Of a stretch of DNA of 64,000 nucleotides, positions 56,797 to 64,000 are shown one piece after another (the stretch's first letter is position 1; each line of letters starts with the position of its first letter). Both the position numbers and the translations under genes were made by a program. The notes under the pieces were generated by a model, which was given only the letters and a program-made list of their open reading frames with translations, was not told the DNA's origin and searched no databases. This DNA is from Acidimicrobiales bacterium. Its GTDB lineage: Bacteria > Actinomycetota > Acidimicrobiia > Acidimicrobiales > Ilumatobacteraceae. The stretch is from the NCBI GenBank assembly GCA_030828465.1, contig JAURCL010000003.1, positions 30,231-94,230 on the forward strand, in the 5' to 3' direction.

Positions 56797-57957
56797 ATGG
56801 AGGAGCGACTGCGGGTGACCGGCGCCTGGCGTCCCGGCGACCACGCCGGGCGACGACAGTTCCTGACGATCGCCGCCGACCGTCCGTTCGCCCTCGACAG
56901 CGGCGAACTGCTCGCCGACGTCACCGTCGCCTACGAGACCTGGGGGACGCTGGCCGACGACACCGCCAACGCGGTGCTGATCTGCCACGCCTGGACCGGT
57001 GACTCGCACGCCGCCGGTCGGGCCGGGCCCGGACATCCGACCGAAGGATGGTGGGACGCGATGATCGGACCGGGACGTCCGATCGACACTGACCGCTGGT
57101 TCGTCGTGTGCGCCAACGTGCTCGGGGGTTGCCAAGGGTCGACTGGACCGGCATCGCACGGGCCTGATGGACGCCCCTACGGGTCGCGGTTTCCGGTGAT
57201 CACGATCCGCGACATGGTTCGGGTGCAGGCCCGACTCCAAGCGCATCTCGGTATCGAACGATGGGCGTCGGTGGTGGGCGGCTCGATGGGCGGCATGCAG
57301 GTGCTCGAGTGGGCGGCCACCTACCCACGGCGGGTCGCCTCGATCGTGCCGATCGCCACCTGTCTCCACTCGACGGCACAGCAGATCGCCTGGGGGATGA
57401 TCGGACGGCGGGCGGTGCGCCTCGATCCGAGATGGAACGAGGGCGAGTATTACGACGCTGCCCCGGGGGAGGGCCCCCACGAAGGGCTCGCCGTCGCACG
57501 CCAGGTCGCTCAGGTGACCTTCCGCAGCGACAACGTGTTCTCGGAGCGTTTCGGCCGCGGTCTCGCTGAACGCTCAAGCGGTGACGGTTTCGGACTCTGG
57601 GAGGAGTTCCAGGTGGAGACCTACCTGCGGTATCACGGCGAGAAACTCGCGAGACGGTTCGATGCGAACAGCTACCTCGTGATCTCCAAGGCGATGGACC
57701 TGCACGATGTGTCGAGAGGGAGGAGCACCATCGAGCAGGCCCTCCGCGGATTCGACGGTCCGTGCCTGTCGGTCGGAGTGTCGAGCGACATGCTCTACCC
57801 CTCGTATCAGCAGCGCAAGATCGCCGAGGCGTTCACGGCCTCGGGCAACGACTCCCGTTACGTCGAGATCGACTCGCCCCACGGGCACGACGCCTTCTTG
57901 ATGGAACTCGATCAACTCGGACCGATGGTGAGCGAGTTCCTCGACCGGATGGACTGA
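56797..57957 (+). CDS. metX: Homoserine O-acetyltransferase
   Basis: The protein is 386 residues with the alpha/beta-hydrolase fold. It acetylates homoserine with acetyl-CoA for methionine synthesis. Family motifs are VAYETWGTLADDTANAVLICHAWTG, the nucleophile elbow VVGGSMGGMQVLEWA, the oxyanion loop NVLGGCQGSTGP, and the C-terminal catalytic pair in SVGVSSDMLYPSYQQ and DSPHGHDAFL. The ATG at 56797 is chosen because GGGAGGTG sits at proper distance and a riboswitch precedes it; longer frames would run through that RNA. Some such enzymes use succinyl-CoA; this is not decided here. Confidence 0.96.
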   Translation: MEERLRVTGAWRPGDHAGRRQFLTIAADRPFALDSGELLADVTVAYETWGTLADDTANAVLICHAWTGDSHAAGRAGPGHPTEGWWDAMIGPGRPIDTDRWFVVCANVLGGCQGSTGPASHGPDGRPYGSRFPVITIRDMVRVQARLQAHLGIERWASVVGGSMGGMQVLEWAATYPRRVASIVPIATCLHSTAQQIAWGMIGRRAVRLDPRWNEGEYYDAAPGEGPHEGLAVARQVAQVTFRSDNVFSERFGRGLAERSSGDGFGLWEEFQVETYLRYHGEKLARRFDANSYLVISKAMDLHDVSRGRSTIEQALRGFDGPCLSVGVSSDMLYPSYQQRKIAEAFTASGNDSRYVEIDSPHGHDAFLMELDQLGPMVSEFLDRMD

Positions 57958-57960
57958 CCG

Positions 57961-58719
57961 GTGCCCGAGGGGCTCGAGGCCGAGATCTACGCGCGAGCCG
58001 CCCATCAGGTGATCGGTCGACGAATCACCTCGGTGGTGGTCGATCCGCTGTGCGGCGACGGTGACCTGCTGGGAAGGCTGGTGTCAGCCGACGTGCGCGC
58101 GGTCAGCAGGCACGGCAAGCACGTCCTCGTCGACACGACGCGAGGACGTCTTGACTTGCACTTCGGCATGACCGGTCGGCTCATCGTCGATGGCAGTGCC
58201 GCCATCCAACAGCTCGAATACGGCGCCCGACGCGACGATCCAGTGTGGGATCGCCTCGTCGTCTCGTTCGATCGAGGCGAGATGCGGGTGAGCGACCCGA
58301 GGCGGTTCTCACGTCATCGCCTCGACCCAGAACTCGACCTCGGGGTGGACCTGCTGGCGCCGGTCGATCAGATCGCCGACGCGCTTCAGGGCGTTTCCCG
58401 GCGTCGAGGGCCAGTGAAGGGGGTGCTGCTCGACCAGCGGGTCATCGCGGGCCTCGGCAACCTGTGCGTCGATGAGGTGCTCTTCCACACCGGTGTCGCG
58501 CCATCGACGCCGATGTGCGAGGTGGCGGATCTCAACCGGCTCGCCGAGGTGATCGCCACGACGATGCCGGCGATGCTCGTGGCCGGTGGGAGCCACACAG
58601 GTGACACCGGCCCCGGGCACCGGGACGGTGACGGGCGGTGCGCGCTTGACGGTACGCCCCTTGTGCGCTCGATGGTGGCCGGTCGTGCGACGGTGTCTTG
58701 CCCGACCCATCAGCGGTGA
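57961..58719 (+). CDS. Fpg/Nei family DNA glycosylase with a degenerate zinc finger
   Basis: The protein is 252 residues. GTG codes the initiator; after removal, the chain starts PEGLEAEIYARA, giving the catalytic Pro1 and Glu2 of the family and closer to Nei (PEG) than MutM (PEL). The catalytic Lys lies in VSRHGKHVLVDT. The helix-two-turn-helix has KGVLLDQRVIAGLGNLCVDEVLF. The terminal zinc finger, normally C-x2-C ... C-x2-C, reads CALD ... CPTH here, so only two Cys remain. It excises oxidised bases. It lies 3 bases after metX. Confidence 0.88.
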   Translation: MPEGLEAEIYARAAHQVIGRRITSVVVDPLCGDGDLLGRLVSADVRAVSRHGKHVLVDTTRGRLDLHFGMTGRLIVDGSAAIQQLEYGARRDDPVWDRLVVSFDRGEMRVSDPRRFSRHRLDPELDLGVDLLAPVDQIADALQGVSRRRGPVKGVLLDQRVIAGLGNLCVDEVLFHTGVAPSTPMCEVADLNRLAEVIATTMPAMLVAGGSHTGDTGPGHRDGDGRCALDGTPLVRSMVAGRATVSCPTHQR

Positions 58720-58724
58720 CCTGC

Positions 58725-58730
58725 CAGACT
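58725..58730 (+). promoter_or_regulatory. Candidate -10 element before the small membrane protein gene
   Basis: CAGACT, 6 bases before the GTG at 58737, the same arrangement as before comF and the Trm112 gene. Confidence 0.4.
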
Positions 58731-58736
58731 CGGGGG

Positions 58737-59087
58737 GTGCTTCCCGCTCAGGTGACCGTCGGTGACCCGACCGCTGCCCGTCTGGTGCTGCTGATCGTGA
58801 TCACGCTGGTAGTCCTCGGTTTGGCGCTGATCGCGGTGGCCGTCTGGCTGATCCGGTCGACGCGGGTGGACCCGCCCGAGATGGCGGTGCTTGAGTTGAT
58901 GACGACACACGCGTACCTGAGCGCGGACACCGAGGAGCGCGAGCGGATGATCGAACGGGTGCTCGCTGAGATGGCTGAGGCCGATGTCGATAGCGGCGAG
59001 GCGAACGGCGACTCCGCCGGGACCGACACCGCGTCGGAGGCGGCGGGAAGTGCAGATGGAGGGGAGCCGGCTGACTCGGTACGGTGA
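58737..59087 (+). CDS. Small single-helix membrane protein, unknown function
   Basis: The protein is 116 residues. One strong helix (ARLVLLIVITLVVLGLALIAVAVWLI, ~residues 10-36) is followed by a charged region. EMAVLELMTTHAYLSADTEERERMIERVLAEM suggests an amphipathic helix. The end is acidic, low-complexity Ala/Asp/Gly. No family is recognised. The GTG start is chosen because a -10-like hexamer lies 6 bases upstream. It is followed closely by another small gene. Confidence 0.65.
   Translation: MLPAQVTVGDPTAARLVLLIVITLVVLGLALIAVAVWLIRSTRVDPPEMAVLELMTTHAYLSADTEERERMIERVLAEMAEADVDSGEANGDSAGTDTASEAAGSADGGEPADSVR
59080..59085 (+). promoter_or_regulatory. -10 element of the 73-residue protein gene
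   Basis: TACGGT, 6 bases before the ATG at 59092; it overlaps the last codons of the previous gene and decides the start. Confidence 0.5.
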
Positions 59088-59091
59088 GGAG

Positions 59092-59313
59092 ATGGCAGAA
59101 CTCGACATCGACGCGATGCTGGAGCGCTACCGCGACCGCGCGAAGGCGGTGAAACAGCGGCCGCTCCCACCGGTTGCCGGAGATGAGCGCAAGGCGTTCA
59201 TCGAGCAGGCGCAACGGGATTTCATGGACTTCGCCATCATCGGTGACGCCGCATGGACCATGGAGGACGGGGTGCTGACGCTGACGGTTGACCTCCGTCC
59301 GAAGGAGTCCTAA
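59092..59313 (+). CDS. Small conserved-looking protein, unknown function
   Basis: The protein is 73 residues, MAELDIDAMLERYRDRAKAVKQR at the start and FIIGDAAWTMEDGVLTL-like strand at the end (written AIIGDAAWTMEDGVLTLTVDL). The first half is helical and charged, the second beta-like. The balanced composition and clear promoter suggest a real gene. No catalytic motif or family is recognised. Longer in-frame starts (59056, 58984) lack support. Confidence 0.65.
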   Translation: MAELDIDAMLERYRDRAKAVKQRPLPPVAGDERKAFIEQAQRDFMDFAIIGDAAWTMEDGVLTLTVDLRPKES

Positions 59314-59350
59314 GTCGGTCGCGCCGTGTCCGCTCATCCGAGCGGGTTGG

Positions 59351-59356
59351 TAAGAT
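59351..59356 (+). promoter_or_regulatory. -10 element of tRNA-Gly
   Basis: TAAGAT, 12 bases upstream of the first base of the mature tRNA. Confidence 0.5.
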
Positions 59357-59368
59357 CTGGCCCGCATC

Positions 59369-59444
59369 GCGGACGTGGCTCAGCTGGTAGAGCATCACCT
59401 TGCCAAGGTGAGGGTCGCGGGTTCGAATCCCGTCGTCCGCTCCA
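59369..59444 (+). tRNA. tRNA-Gly (anticodon GCC)
   Basis: The full cloverleaf folds: acceptor GCGGACG/CGTCCGC, D stem GCTC/GAGC, anticodon stem TCACC/GGTGA with loop TTGCCAA (anticodon 59402-59404), and T arm GCGGG-TTCGAAT-CCCGT. Discriminator T and an encoded CCA end the gene. It reads GGC and GGT codons, the main Gly codons of a GC-rich genome. Confidence 0.98.
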
Positions 59445-59445
59445 C

Positions 59446-59475
59446 GCGAAAGCCCCCTGAACAGGGGGCTTTCGC
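59446..59475 (+). terminator. Terminator after tRNA-Gly
   Basis: A perfect 13-bp stem (GCGAAAGCCCCCT with AGGGGGCTTTCGC) encloses a GAAC loop, starting one base after CCA. It lacks a long T-run, as often in actinobacteria. Confidence 0.85.
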
Positions 59476-59547
59476 CGTTGTCGGGCTCGTGTCACTCGGC
59501 GTTGTGCGATCGGTCAGTGCTGTCAGCTAGCGCTGTGGGATCCTGAC

Positions 59548-60051
59548 GTGATGGCTGAACTCGCGCCCAACGGGAAGGTCCTTGAGTCGGTATGGGACTA
59601 CCCACGCCCGCCGCGCCTCGAGCGGGTGGAGTGGCGCATCCAGGTGCGTCATGGCGGCGTTGTCGTCGTTGACGCGCCCTGGGCAATCCGCATTCTCGAG
59701 ACCTCTCAGGCACCCGCCTACTACGTGGCGGCGGAATTCGTGAATCCGCGACATGTGCGCGCGAGCGATCACCGGTCGTTCTGCGAGTGGAAGGGTGTCG
59801 CGCACTATTGCGACGTCGTCGTCGGGGACGGCGAGTCTGGGTGGGTGCCTCGCGCCGGGTGGACGTATCCGGAGCCGACCGATGTGTTCGCCGACTTGGC
59901 GGGCATGTGGGCGTTTTACGCGCAGGCGGTGGATGAGTGCTTTGTCGACGATGAGCGTGTCGAGTCGAACGAGGGATTGTTCTATGGCGGATGGGTGACG
60001 GCCAACGTGATGGGTCCGTTCAAGGGCGGTCCCGGCAGTGCGCTCTGGTGA
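59548..60051 (+). CDS. DUF427 domain protein
   Basis: The protein is 167 residues. The DUF427 pattern is visible: VWDYPRPPRLERVEWRIQVRHGGVVVVD, ILETSQAPAYYVAAEFVNPRH, SFCEWKGVAHYCDV, and GWTYPEPTDVFADLAGMWAFYAQAVDECFVDDERV. Function is unknown; some members are enzymes on small molecules. GTG at 59548 or ATG at 59551 may be used; TGGGAT lies 6 bases before the GTG. Confidence 0.88.
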   Translation: MMAELAPNGKVLESVWDYPRPPRLERVEWRIQVRHGGVVVVDAPWAIRILETSQAPAYYVAAEFVNPRHVRASDHRSFCEWKGVAHYCDVVVGDGESGWVPRAGWTYPEPTDVFADLAGMWAFYAQAVDECFVDDERVESNEGLFYGGWVTANVMGPFKGGPGSALW

Positions 60052-60101
60052 GCACGAGGTGAGTCGACGGTGGTTGACCCGACGCGGCGGACGCCCGCCG
60101 A

Positions 60102-60503
60102 TCAGGGAATCAGCCGGGTGACGGTGATCATGACCGACGTCAGCGCCAATGCGAAGCCGAGCATCCACCGGGTCTGCCGAAGGATCGCACCGGCGATCTC
60201 GGTGCGCAGGTCGGCTAGTCCGGTGTCGACCTTGGTCCCAAGGTCGATCATCTCGGTGCGGACTTCTGCGAGTTCGGTGCGTACTTCAGTACGGAGGTTG
60301 GCCATCTCGGTCCTGAGGCCGGACGCGCTCACCGAGATCTCGGCGCGAAGGTTGGCCTCGAGAGCGTGGAGGTCATCCTTCGTCGCCACCTGATCCCACG
60401 TGACCGGCGGAAGGTGCGACATGAGCGTCATGGCCTCCTCGGCTCCGAGCACCGATTCGAGTCGACGATGCAGTTCGAGACGAGCCTTGTCGTTGGTGGA
60501 CAT
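60102..60503 (-). CDS. Coiled-coil protein with C-terminal membrane helix
   Basis: The protein is 133 residues. The middle (~residues 42-105) has heptad-like repeats built from RTEM/RTEV units ([23 protein letters not shown]), a clear coiled coil. A single hydrophobic helix ([20 protein letters not shown]) ends it, so it is a tail-anchored oligomer. It resembles DUF1640/CCDC90-like proteins, of unknown role. The ATG is preceded by AGGAGG at good distance. The transcript probably has a short leader. Confidence 0.78.
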   Translation of the reverse strand: MSTNDKARLELHRRLESVLGAEEAMTLMSHLPPVTWDQVATKDDLHALEANLRAEISVSASGLRTEMANLRTEVRTELAEVRTEMIDLGTKVDTGLADLRTEIAGAILRQTRWMLGFALALTSVMITVTRLIP

Positions 60504-60604
60504 CTGTTCCTCCTGTGAAGTCGTTGGGTCTCAGGAGGTCGGTAATCGCAGGTTAGACGAAGGGTGTGACTGACGTTCACCGCGTGCCGCACGATCCGGT
60601 GTCG

Positions 60605-60610
60605 TACCCT
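60605..60610 (+). promoter_or_regulatory. -10 element of the GT2 gene at 60617
   Basis: TACCCT, 6 bases before the GTG at 60617. It selects that start over the upstream in-frame GTG at 60566. Confidence 0.55.
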
Positions 60611-60616
60611 GACCGG

Positions 60617-61405
60617 GTGACCGATGCGCCCGTCGACGATCTACGGCCCGATGTCGGCATCGTCATCCCGACCATGGGGGACCGACCCCACTTCCTCTCG
60701 GAGTCCGTCGCGTCGATTCGGACGGCCGGTCGCGTCCACATCACCATCGTGAAGCCGCCGAGCGTCGCGCTCGATGAGTCACTGAACGCATCGGTCGACC
60801 ACATCGTTGACGACCCCGGCCTCGGCCTCGCCGCAGCGATCAACACCGGCCTCAGGGCCCTCCCCGACGGCATCAGGTACGTGTCATGGCTCGGCGACGA
60901 TGATCGGCTCGCCCCGGAAAGTATTGATGACGTCGTCACCGAACTCGATCGGAGTGGAGTATCGGCTGTGTACGGCCGTTGCCGCTACATCGATGCCGAC
61001 GGGAACCATCTGTGGATGAACCGGAGTGGGCGTTTCGCCGGCCCACTGATGCTCTTCGGCCCCCAACTCGTCCCCCAACCCGGCTCACTGCTGAGGCGGG
61101 TCGACGTCGAGCGCCTTGGATGGCTCGACGAGACACTGCGGTGGGCGTTTGACCTCGACCTTTTGCTCCGCCTGCGTCGAGACGCCAACGGCATTCGCTT
61201 CCTCGATCGCACTCTCGCTGACTTCCGCTGGCACAGCGGCTCGCTCAGCGTTGGAGGACGCCGCGGATCGGTCAGCGAGGCGAGCCGGGTGCGCCGTCGC
61301 CACCTGCCAGCAGTGGTTCGCCCGCTCAGCACGCTGTGGGAGGCACCGTTGCGCCTCATCATCCTCCTCGCTGGGCGTGTGCTCGACTGGCGAATTTCAC
61401 GCTGA
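60617..61405 (+). CDS. Glycosyltransferase family 2
   Basis: The protein is 262 residues. It starts VGIVIPTMGDRPHFLSESVASI, the nucleotide-binding entry of GT-A enzymes. The DxD motif is in VSWLGDDDRLAPESIDDV. RWAFDLDLLLRLRRDANGIRFLD corresponds to the catalytic-base ED-like segment. LADFRWHSGSLS is typical of rhamnosyl- or mannosyltransferase-like GT2. No membrane helix other than a weak C-terminal one is seen. Acceptor and donor are unknown. Confidence 0.88.
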   Translation: MTDAPVDDLRPDVGIVIPTMGDRPHFLSESVASIRTAGRVHITIVKPPSVALDESLNASVDHIVDDPGLGLAAAINTGLRALPDGIRYVSWLGDDDRLAPESIDDVVTELDRSGVSAVYGRCRYIDADGNHLWMNRSGRFAGPLMLFGPQLVPQPGSLLRRVDVERLGWLDETLRWAFDLDLLLRLRRDANGIRFLDRTLADFRWHSGSLSVGGRRGSVSEASRVRRRHLPAVVRPLSTLWEAPLRLIILLAGRVLDWRISR

Positions 61406-61449
61406 CACCGACGTTGGGGCTCAGCATCACGCGCTCGGGCTCCCAGCGT

Positions 61450-61455
61450 TACGGT
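61450..61455 (+). promoter_or_regulatory. -10 element of the oxidoreductase/hydrolase operon
   Basis: TACGGT, 7 bases before the GTG at 61463; it supports the long N-terminus of the protein. Confidence 0.5.
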
Positions 61456-61462
61456 GGATTAG

Positions 61463-62983
61463 GTGCCTGACGTGAGCCTGCTCCCCGTCCACGCCCGCCC
61501 GCTCGCTCGGGAGCAGGTCCGAGACCTGAAGGCGCACCTCGATGCCGGCGGAACCGTTCTGGTTGCGATCACCCCTGACGACCCGATCGCCCTCGAACTC
61601 GCTGGCGTCGAGATCGCCGATCTCGGACCCGACACAGAATGGTTCGTGACCCTCGCTGATCGACCCGAAGCCAGCCGCCTCACCGGAGAGGTGCCGGTCT
61701 GCGGCCCGCTCGCGGTGCTGCGACCCGTCAGCAGCGATGTCGAGGTCGCCGCCACCACCAGCGTTCGCTTCGCCCACGGGCCGACGATGACCGTACGGCG
61801 CTGCGGACCCGGTCGAGTCATCGCCTCCGGACTCGGTGACCTCGCCGCCGTACTCAGCCACCCTGTTCTCAGCACTTACGTGCACCGATTGGCAGCTGCG
61901 CACGAGCCCACCCGAACCGATGACATCGGAGTCGCTGTTGTCGGCTACGGACCTTTCGGAGGGATGGGCTACCTGCACGGCCTCGCCTGCACCGAAACCG
62001 ACGGCCTCCGTCTCTCCGCCGCCGTCGACACGTCGCCTGACCGGCTTGAGGCGGCGCGGCGCGATTTCGGCGATGTCGCGACATTCACGTCGGTGGACGA
62101 CCTCCTCGCGAGCGACGCCGCCGAAGTCGTCATCATCGCCACCCCGCCCGTGCTCCACGCCGACCTCGCGCGCGCCTGCCTCGACAACGGACGCCATGTG
62201 GTTGTCGAGAAACCGATGTGCCTGACCGCTGCCGACGCCGATGATCTCGTTTCTCGAGCCGATGCGTCGGGTCTCGCGCTCAGCGTGCATCAGAGCCGTC
62301 GCTGGGACACCGACTTCTTGGCGCTCCGACGAGCCGTCGAGACCGGCATGGTCGGTGAGATGTTCAATATCGAGACCTTCGTTGGCGGGTTCGAGCATCC
62401 GTGTCGCGCCTGGCACTCCGAAGAGAGCGTCTCCGGCGGCGCCGTCTACGACTGGGGATCCCATCACATCGACTGGATCCTTCGTCTCTACGGCTCCGCC
62501 CCCGAGCGCGTGAGCTGCACGACCCACACCCGCGTCTGGCACGACTCGACGAACGTCGACCAACTCGAGGTGAAGATGATCTGGGCCGACGGTCGCGAAG
62601 CCGCGTTCCGTCAGAGCGATCTGGCCGCGATTCGACGCCCCAAGTTCTACGTTCAGGGCACCGAGGGCACCATCGAAGGCCACTACCAACCGCTCGACGC
62701 CTCCCGTCTCGAACCCGGACGCGGCTATCTGAGCGGAGTGCATCATCACGCTGAACGTCCCGTCGACCTCCGTCTCGCCCGTTACGAGAGCGACTGGGGG
62801 CTCATCGAGTCGGCGATCCCGCCGGTGCCGCACCCCGGATGGGGATTCCACCGCAACCTCGCCGATCACCTCCTGCTCGGTGAGCCCCTCGCTGTCGACC
62901 CGCGCGAGAGCCGCGACGTCGTTCGCGTGCTCGAAGCCGCGCACCGCTCCGGAGCCGACGGCGGCACCGTGATCACCCTCTGA
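61463..62983 (+). CDS. Gfo/Idh/MocA family oxidoreductase with an extra N-terminal domain
   Basis: The protein is 506 residues, about 150 more than the family norm. From ~residue 152 it has the Rossmann fold IGVAVVGYGPFGGMGYLHGLA. The EKPM motif follows in HVVVEKPMCLTAADAD (~residue 250), and SVHQSRRWDTDF and AVYDWGSHHIDWIL hold the catalytic-region His. The enzyme probably oxidises or epimerises a sugar. The N-terminal part (ARPLAREQVRDLKAHLDAGGTVLVAITP) faintly resembles ThuA/GATase-like domains that bind carbohydrates, but this is weak. A hydrolase follows after 3 bases. Confidence 0.88.
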   Translation: MPDVSLLPVHARPLAREQVRDLKAHLDAGGTVLVAITPDDPIALELAGVEIADLGPDTEWFVTLADRPEASRLTGEVPVCGPLAVLRPVSSDVEVAATTSVRFAHGPTMTVRRCGPGRVIASGLGDLAAVLSHPVLSTYVHRLAAAHEPTRTDDIGVAVVGYGPFGGMGYLHGLACTETDGLRLSAAVDTSPDRLEAARRDFGDVATFTSVDDLLASDAAEVVIIATPPVLHADLARACLDNGRHVVVEKPMCLTAADADDLVSRADASGLALSVHQSRRWDTDFLALRRAVETGMVGEMFNIETFVGGFEHPCRAWHSEESVSGGAVYDWGSHHIDWILRLYGSAPERVSCTTHTRVWHDSTNVDQLEVKMIWADGREAAFRQSDLAAIRRPKFYVQGTEGTIEGHYQPLDASRLEPGRGYLSGVHHHAERPVDLRLARYESDWGLIESAIPPVPHPGWGFHRNLADHLLLGEPLAVDPRESRDVVRVLEAAHRSGADGGTVITL

Positions 62984-62986
62984 TCG

Positions 62987-63847
62987 GTGACCGTGACCAA
63001 CCCGGACGTCCCCAGCAGGCGCCTCCGGCTCGCCAGCGGACCCGAAGTCCGCGTCATCGAGCGTGGTGCGGGCGAGCCCCGGTGGCTTCTCGTGCACGGA
63101 CTCGCCTCGAACGCTCGGCTGTGGGACGGCGTCGCCCGCCATCTCGCCGAATCAGGCGCCAGCACCGTCGCTGTCGACCAGCGTGGTCACGGACAGAGCG
63201 ACCGGCCCGACGATGGCTACGACATGGCGACTGTGGCCGACGACCTGGCGCACGTCGCTGATGCCCTTGGATGGGAGAGCGCGCTACTCGCTGGCCAGTC
63301 ATGGGGAGGCAACGTCGTCCTCGAAGCCCTTGCTCGGCACCCCGGGCGGTTTCTTGGGGCCGTGTGTGTCGATGGAGGGTTCATCCGGCTCCGAGATCGA
63401 TTTGACCGGTGGGAGGACTGCGCCGAGGCGCTCGCTCCACCGCACCTGATCGGCACCCCGGTCGAGGACATGCGCGGTTGGGTCGACAACTCAGCCGCGG
63501 ACTGGCCGGAGGAGGGTCGACTCGGAACGATGGCGAATTTCGAGGTGCGAAGCGACGGAACCATCGCCCCGTGGCTCTCCCGTGATCGTCATATGGCGAT
63601 CCTCGAGGGAATGTGGAACCACGATCCGATCGCCACCGTCAAGGGACTCGACCGGCCGATCCACGTCATCGCCGCCGATACCGGAGATCGTCGCTTCGAC
63701 AAGGCCACCGCTGTCGATCAACTCGCCGATGCGGCAGTGGACACTGAGGTGACCTGGTTCCGGCCAGCGCACCACGACGTGCACGCCCAACAACCCGAAG
63801 CAGTCTCCGAGGTACTGCGGAGATTCGCCGAACGCGTCGCGACCTAG
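62987..63847 (+). CDS. Alpha/beta-fold hydrolase
   Basis: The protein is 286 residues. The oxyanion strand is [28 protein letters not shown] follows, and the nucleophile elbow is [16 protein letters not shown] (Ser near residue 104). The likely catalytic His is in [14 protein letters not shown] near the C-terminus. The fold is that of esterases, haloalkane-type and C-C hydrolases. The substrate is unknown. GTG start, 3 bases after the oxidoreductase gene, so probably one operon. Confidence 0.88.
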   Translation: MTVTNPDVPSRRLRLASGPEVRVIERGAGEPRWLLVHGLASNARLWDGVARHLAESGASTVAVDQRGHGQSDRPDDGYDMATVADDLAHVADALGWESALLAGQSWGGNVVLEALARHPGRFLGAVCVDGGFIRLRDRFDRWEDCAEALAPPHLIGTPVEDMRGWVDNSAADWPEEGRLGTMANFEVRSDGTIAPWLSRDRHMAILEGMWNHDPIATVKGLDRPIHVIAADTGDRRFDKATAVDQLADAAVDTEVTWFRPAHHDVHAQQPEAVSEVLRRFAERVAT

Positions 63848-63850
63848 CCT
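63845..63850 (+). promoter_or_regulatory. -10 element of the shikimate-kinase-like gene
   Basis: TAGCCT, 7 bases before the ATG at 63858; it overlaps the stop codon of the hydrolase gene. Confidence 0.5.
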
Positions 63851-63857
63851 CAACGGC

Positions 63858-64000
63858 ATGGACGAACGAGGGGGTGACACCGGGCGACCGAACGTCGTGC
63901 TAACCGGCTTCATGGCGACAGGCAAGTCGACGGTCGGCCGACTCGTCGCCGCCGGACTCCGCTACGGCTTCGTCGACACCGATCGGATGATCGAGGAACG
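63858..64000 (+). CDS. Shikimate kinase-like protein, N-terminal part (runs off the right edge)
   Basis: About 47 codons are visible. [22 protein letters not shown] holds a P-loop (Walker [10 protein letters not shown]), followed by [11 protein letters not shown], whose DTD is the shikimate/magnesium site of AroK. The family phosphorylates shikimate in aromatic amino-acid synthesis. The rest of the gene is outside the window, so related kinases such as gluconate kinase cannot be fully excluded, but DTDxMIE favours shikimate kinase. Confidence 0.78.
   Translation, partial: MDERGGDTGRPNVVLTGFMATGKSTVGRLVAAGLRYGFVDTDRMIEE

Noticed and set aside
61427..63142. Minus-strand frame of 571 codons opposite the Gfo/Idh/MocA gene
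   Set aside because: No domain, and it lies wholly opposite a gene with a clear Rossmann fold and EKPM motif.

Overview
The window is a dense, GC-rich stretch of chromosome from an actinobacterium. The best guess is class Acidimicrobiia, which is inference and not proven. Supporting evidence is the conserved actinobacterial block of a giant GT2, a DUF5719 protein, DUF3499, phosphomannomutase, Trm112 and ahcY. A stand-alone CofE (coenzyme F420), a group II truncated haemoglobin and menaquinone MenB point the same way. There is no mobile element, CRISPR array, integrase or rRNA; one tRNA (Gly, GCC) is present. Base and codon use look uniform, so the window reads as core genome.

Layout. 1-7483: cell-surface polysaccharide genes (partial GT4, GDP-mannose 4,6-dehydratase, flippase, 1058-residue GT2 and DUF5719 protein). 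7545-15186: thioredoxin-like protein, FtsH, DUF3499, CPBP protease, a large GT-C-like membrane protein, phosphomannomutase and Trm112. 15199-19281: secreted triple-repeat protein, a small zinc-ribbon ORF, ahcY with a structured leader, and ComF. 19326-24854: secA, prfB, ftsE and ftsX. 24891-31656: enoyl-CoA hydratase, globin coupled to an ABC-2 exporter, TrmH, menB, a CPVC membrane protein, cofE and a prolyl-4-hydroxylase-like protein. 31755-36409: a glycine-betaine-type ABC importer (ProV-ProW-ProX) whose permease has a ~400-residue extra membrane domain, followed by four tandem UUCG hairpins.

36606-41135: MFS transporter, MoxR/VWA pair and thioesterase. 41173-51491: a tightly overlapping purine operon on the minus strand, purL-purQ-purC-purF-purDM-purN-guaB, with a PurS-PurL fusion and a PurD-PurM fusion. 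51608-58719: GMC oxidoreductase, SURF1, DUF4262, DCC protein, saccharopine-dehydrogenase-like protein, isocitrate-lyase-family enzyme, then metX behind a compact SAM-type riboswitch, then an Fpg/Nei glycosylase. 58737-64000: small conserved proteins, tRNA-Gly, DUF427, a coiled-coil membrane protein, GT2, a Gfo/Idh/MocA enzyme, an alpha/beta hydrolase and the start of shikimate kinase.

The most striking global signal is promoter architecture. In more than twenty genes that begin transcription units, a TANNNT-like -10 hexamer lies only 6-9 bases before the start codon, with no ribosome-binding site. This is the signature of leaderless mRNAs, and it fixes many start codons. The genes that do have leaders (metX, ahcY) carry structured RNA there. 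Genes inside operons use overlapping stop/start codons or a Shine-Dalgarno site.
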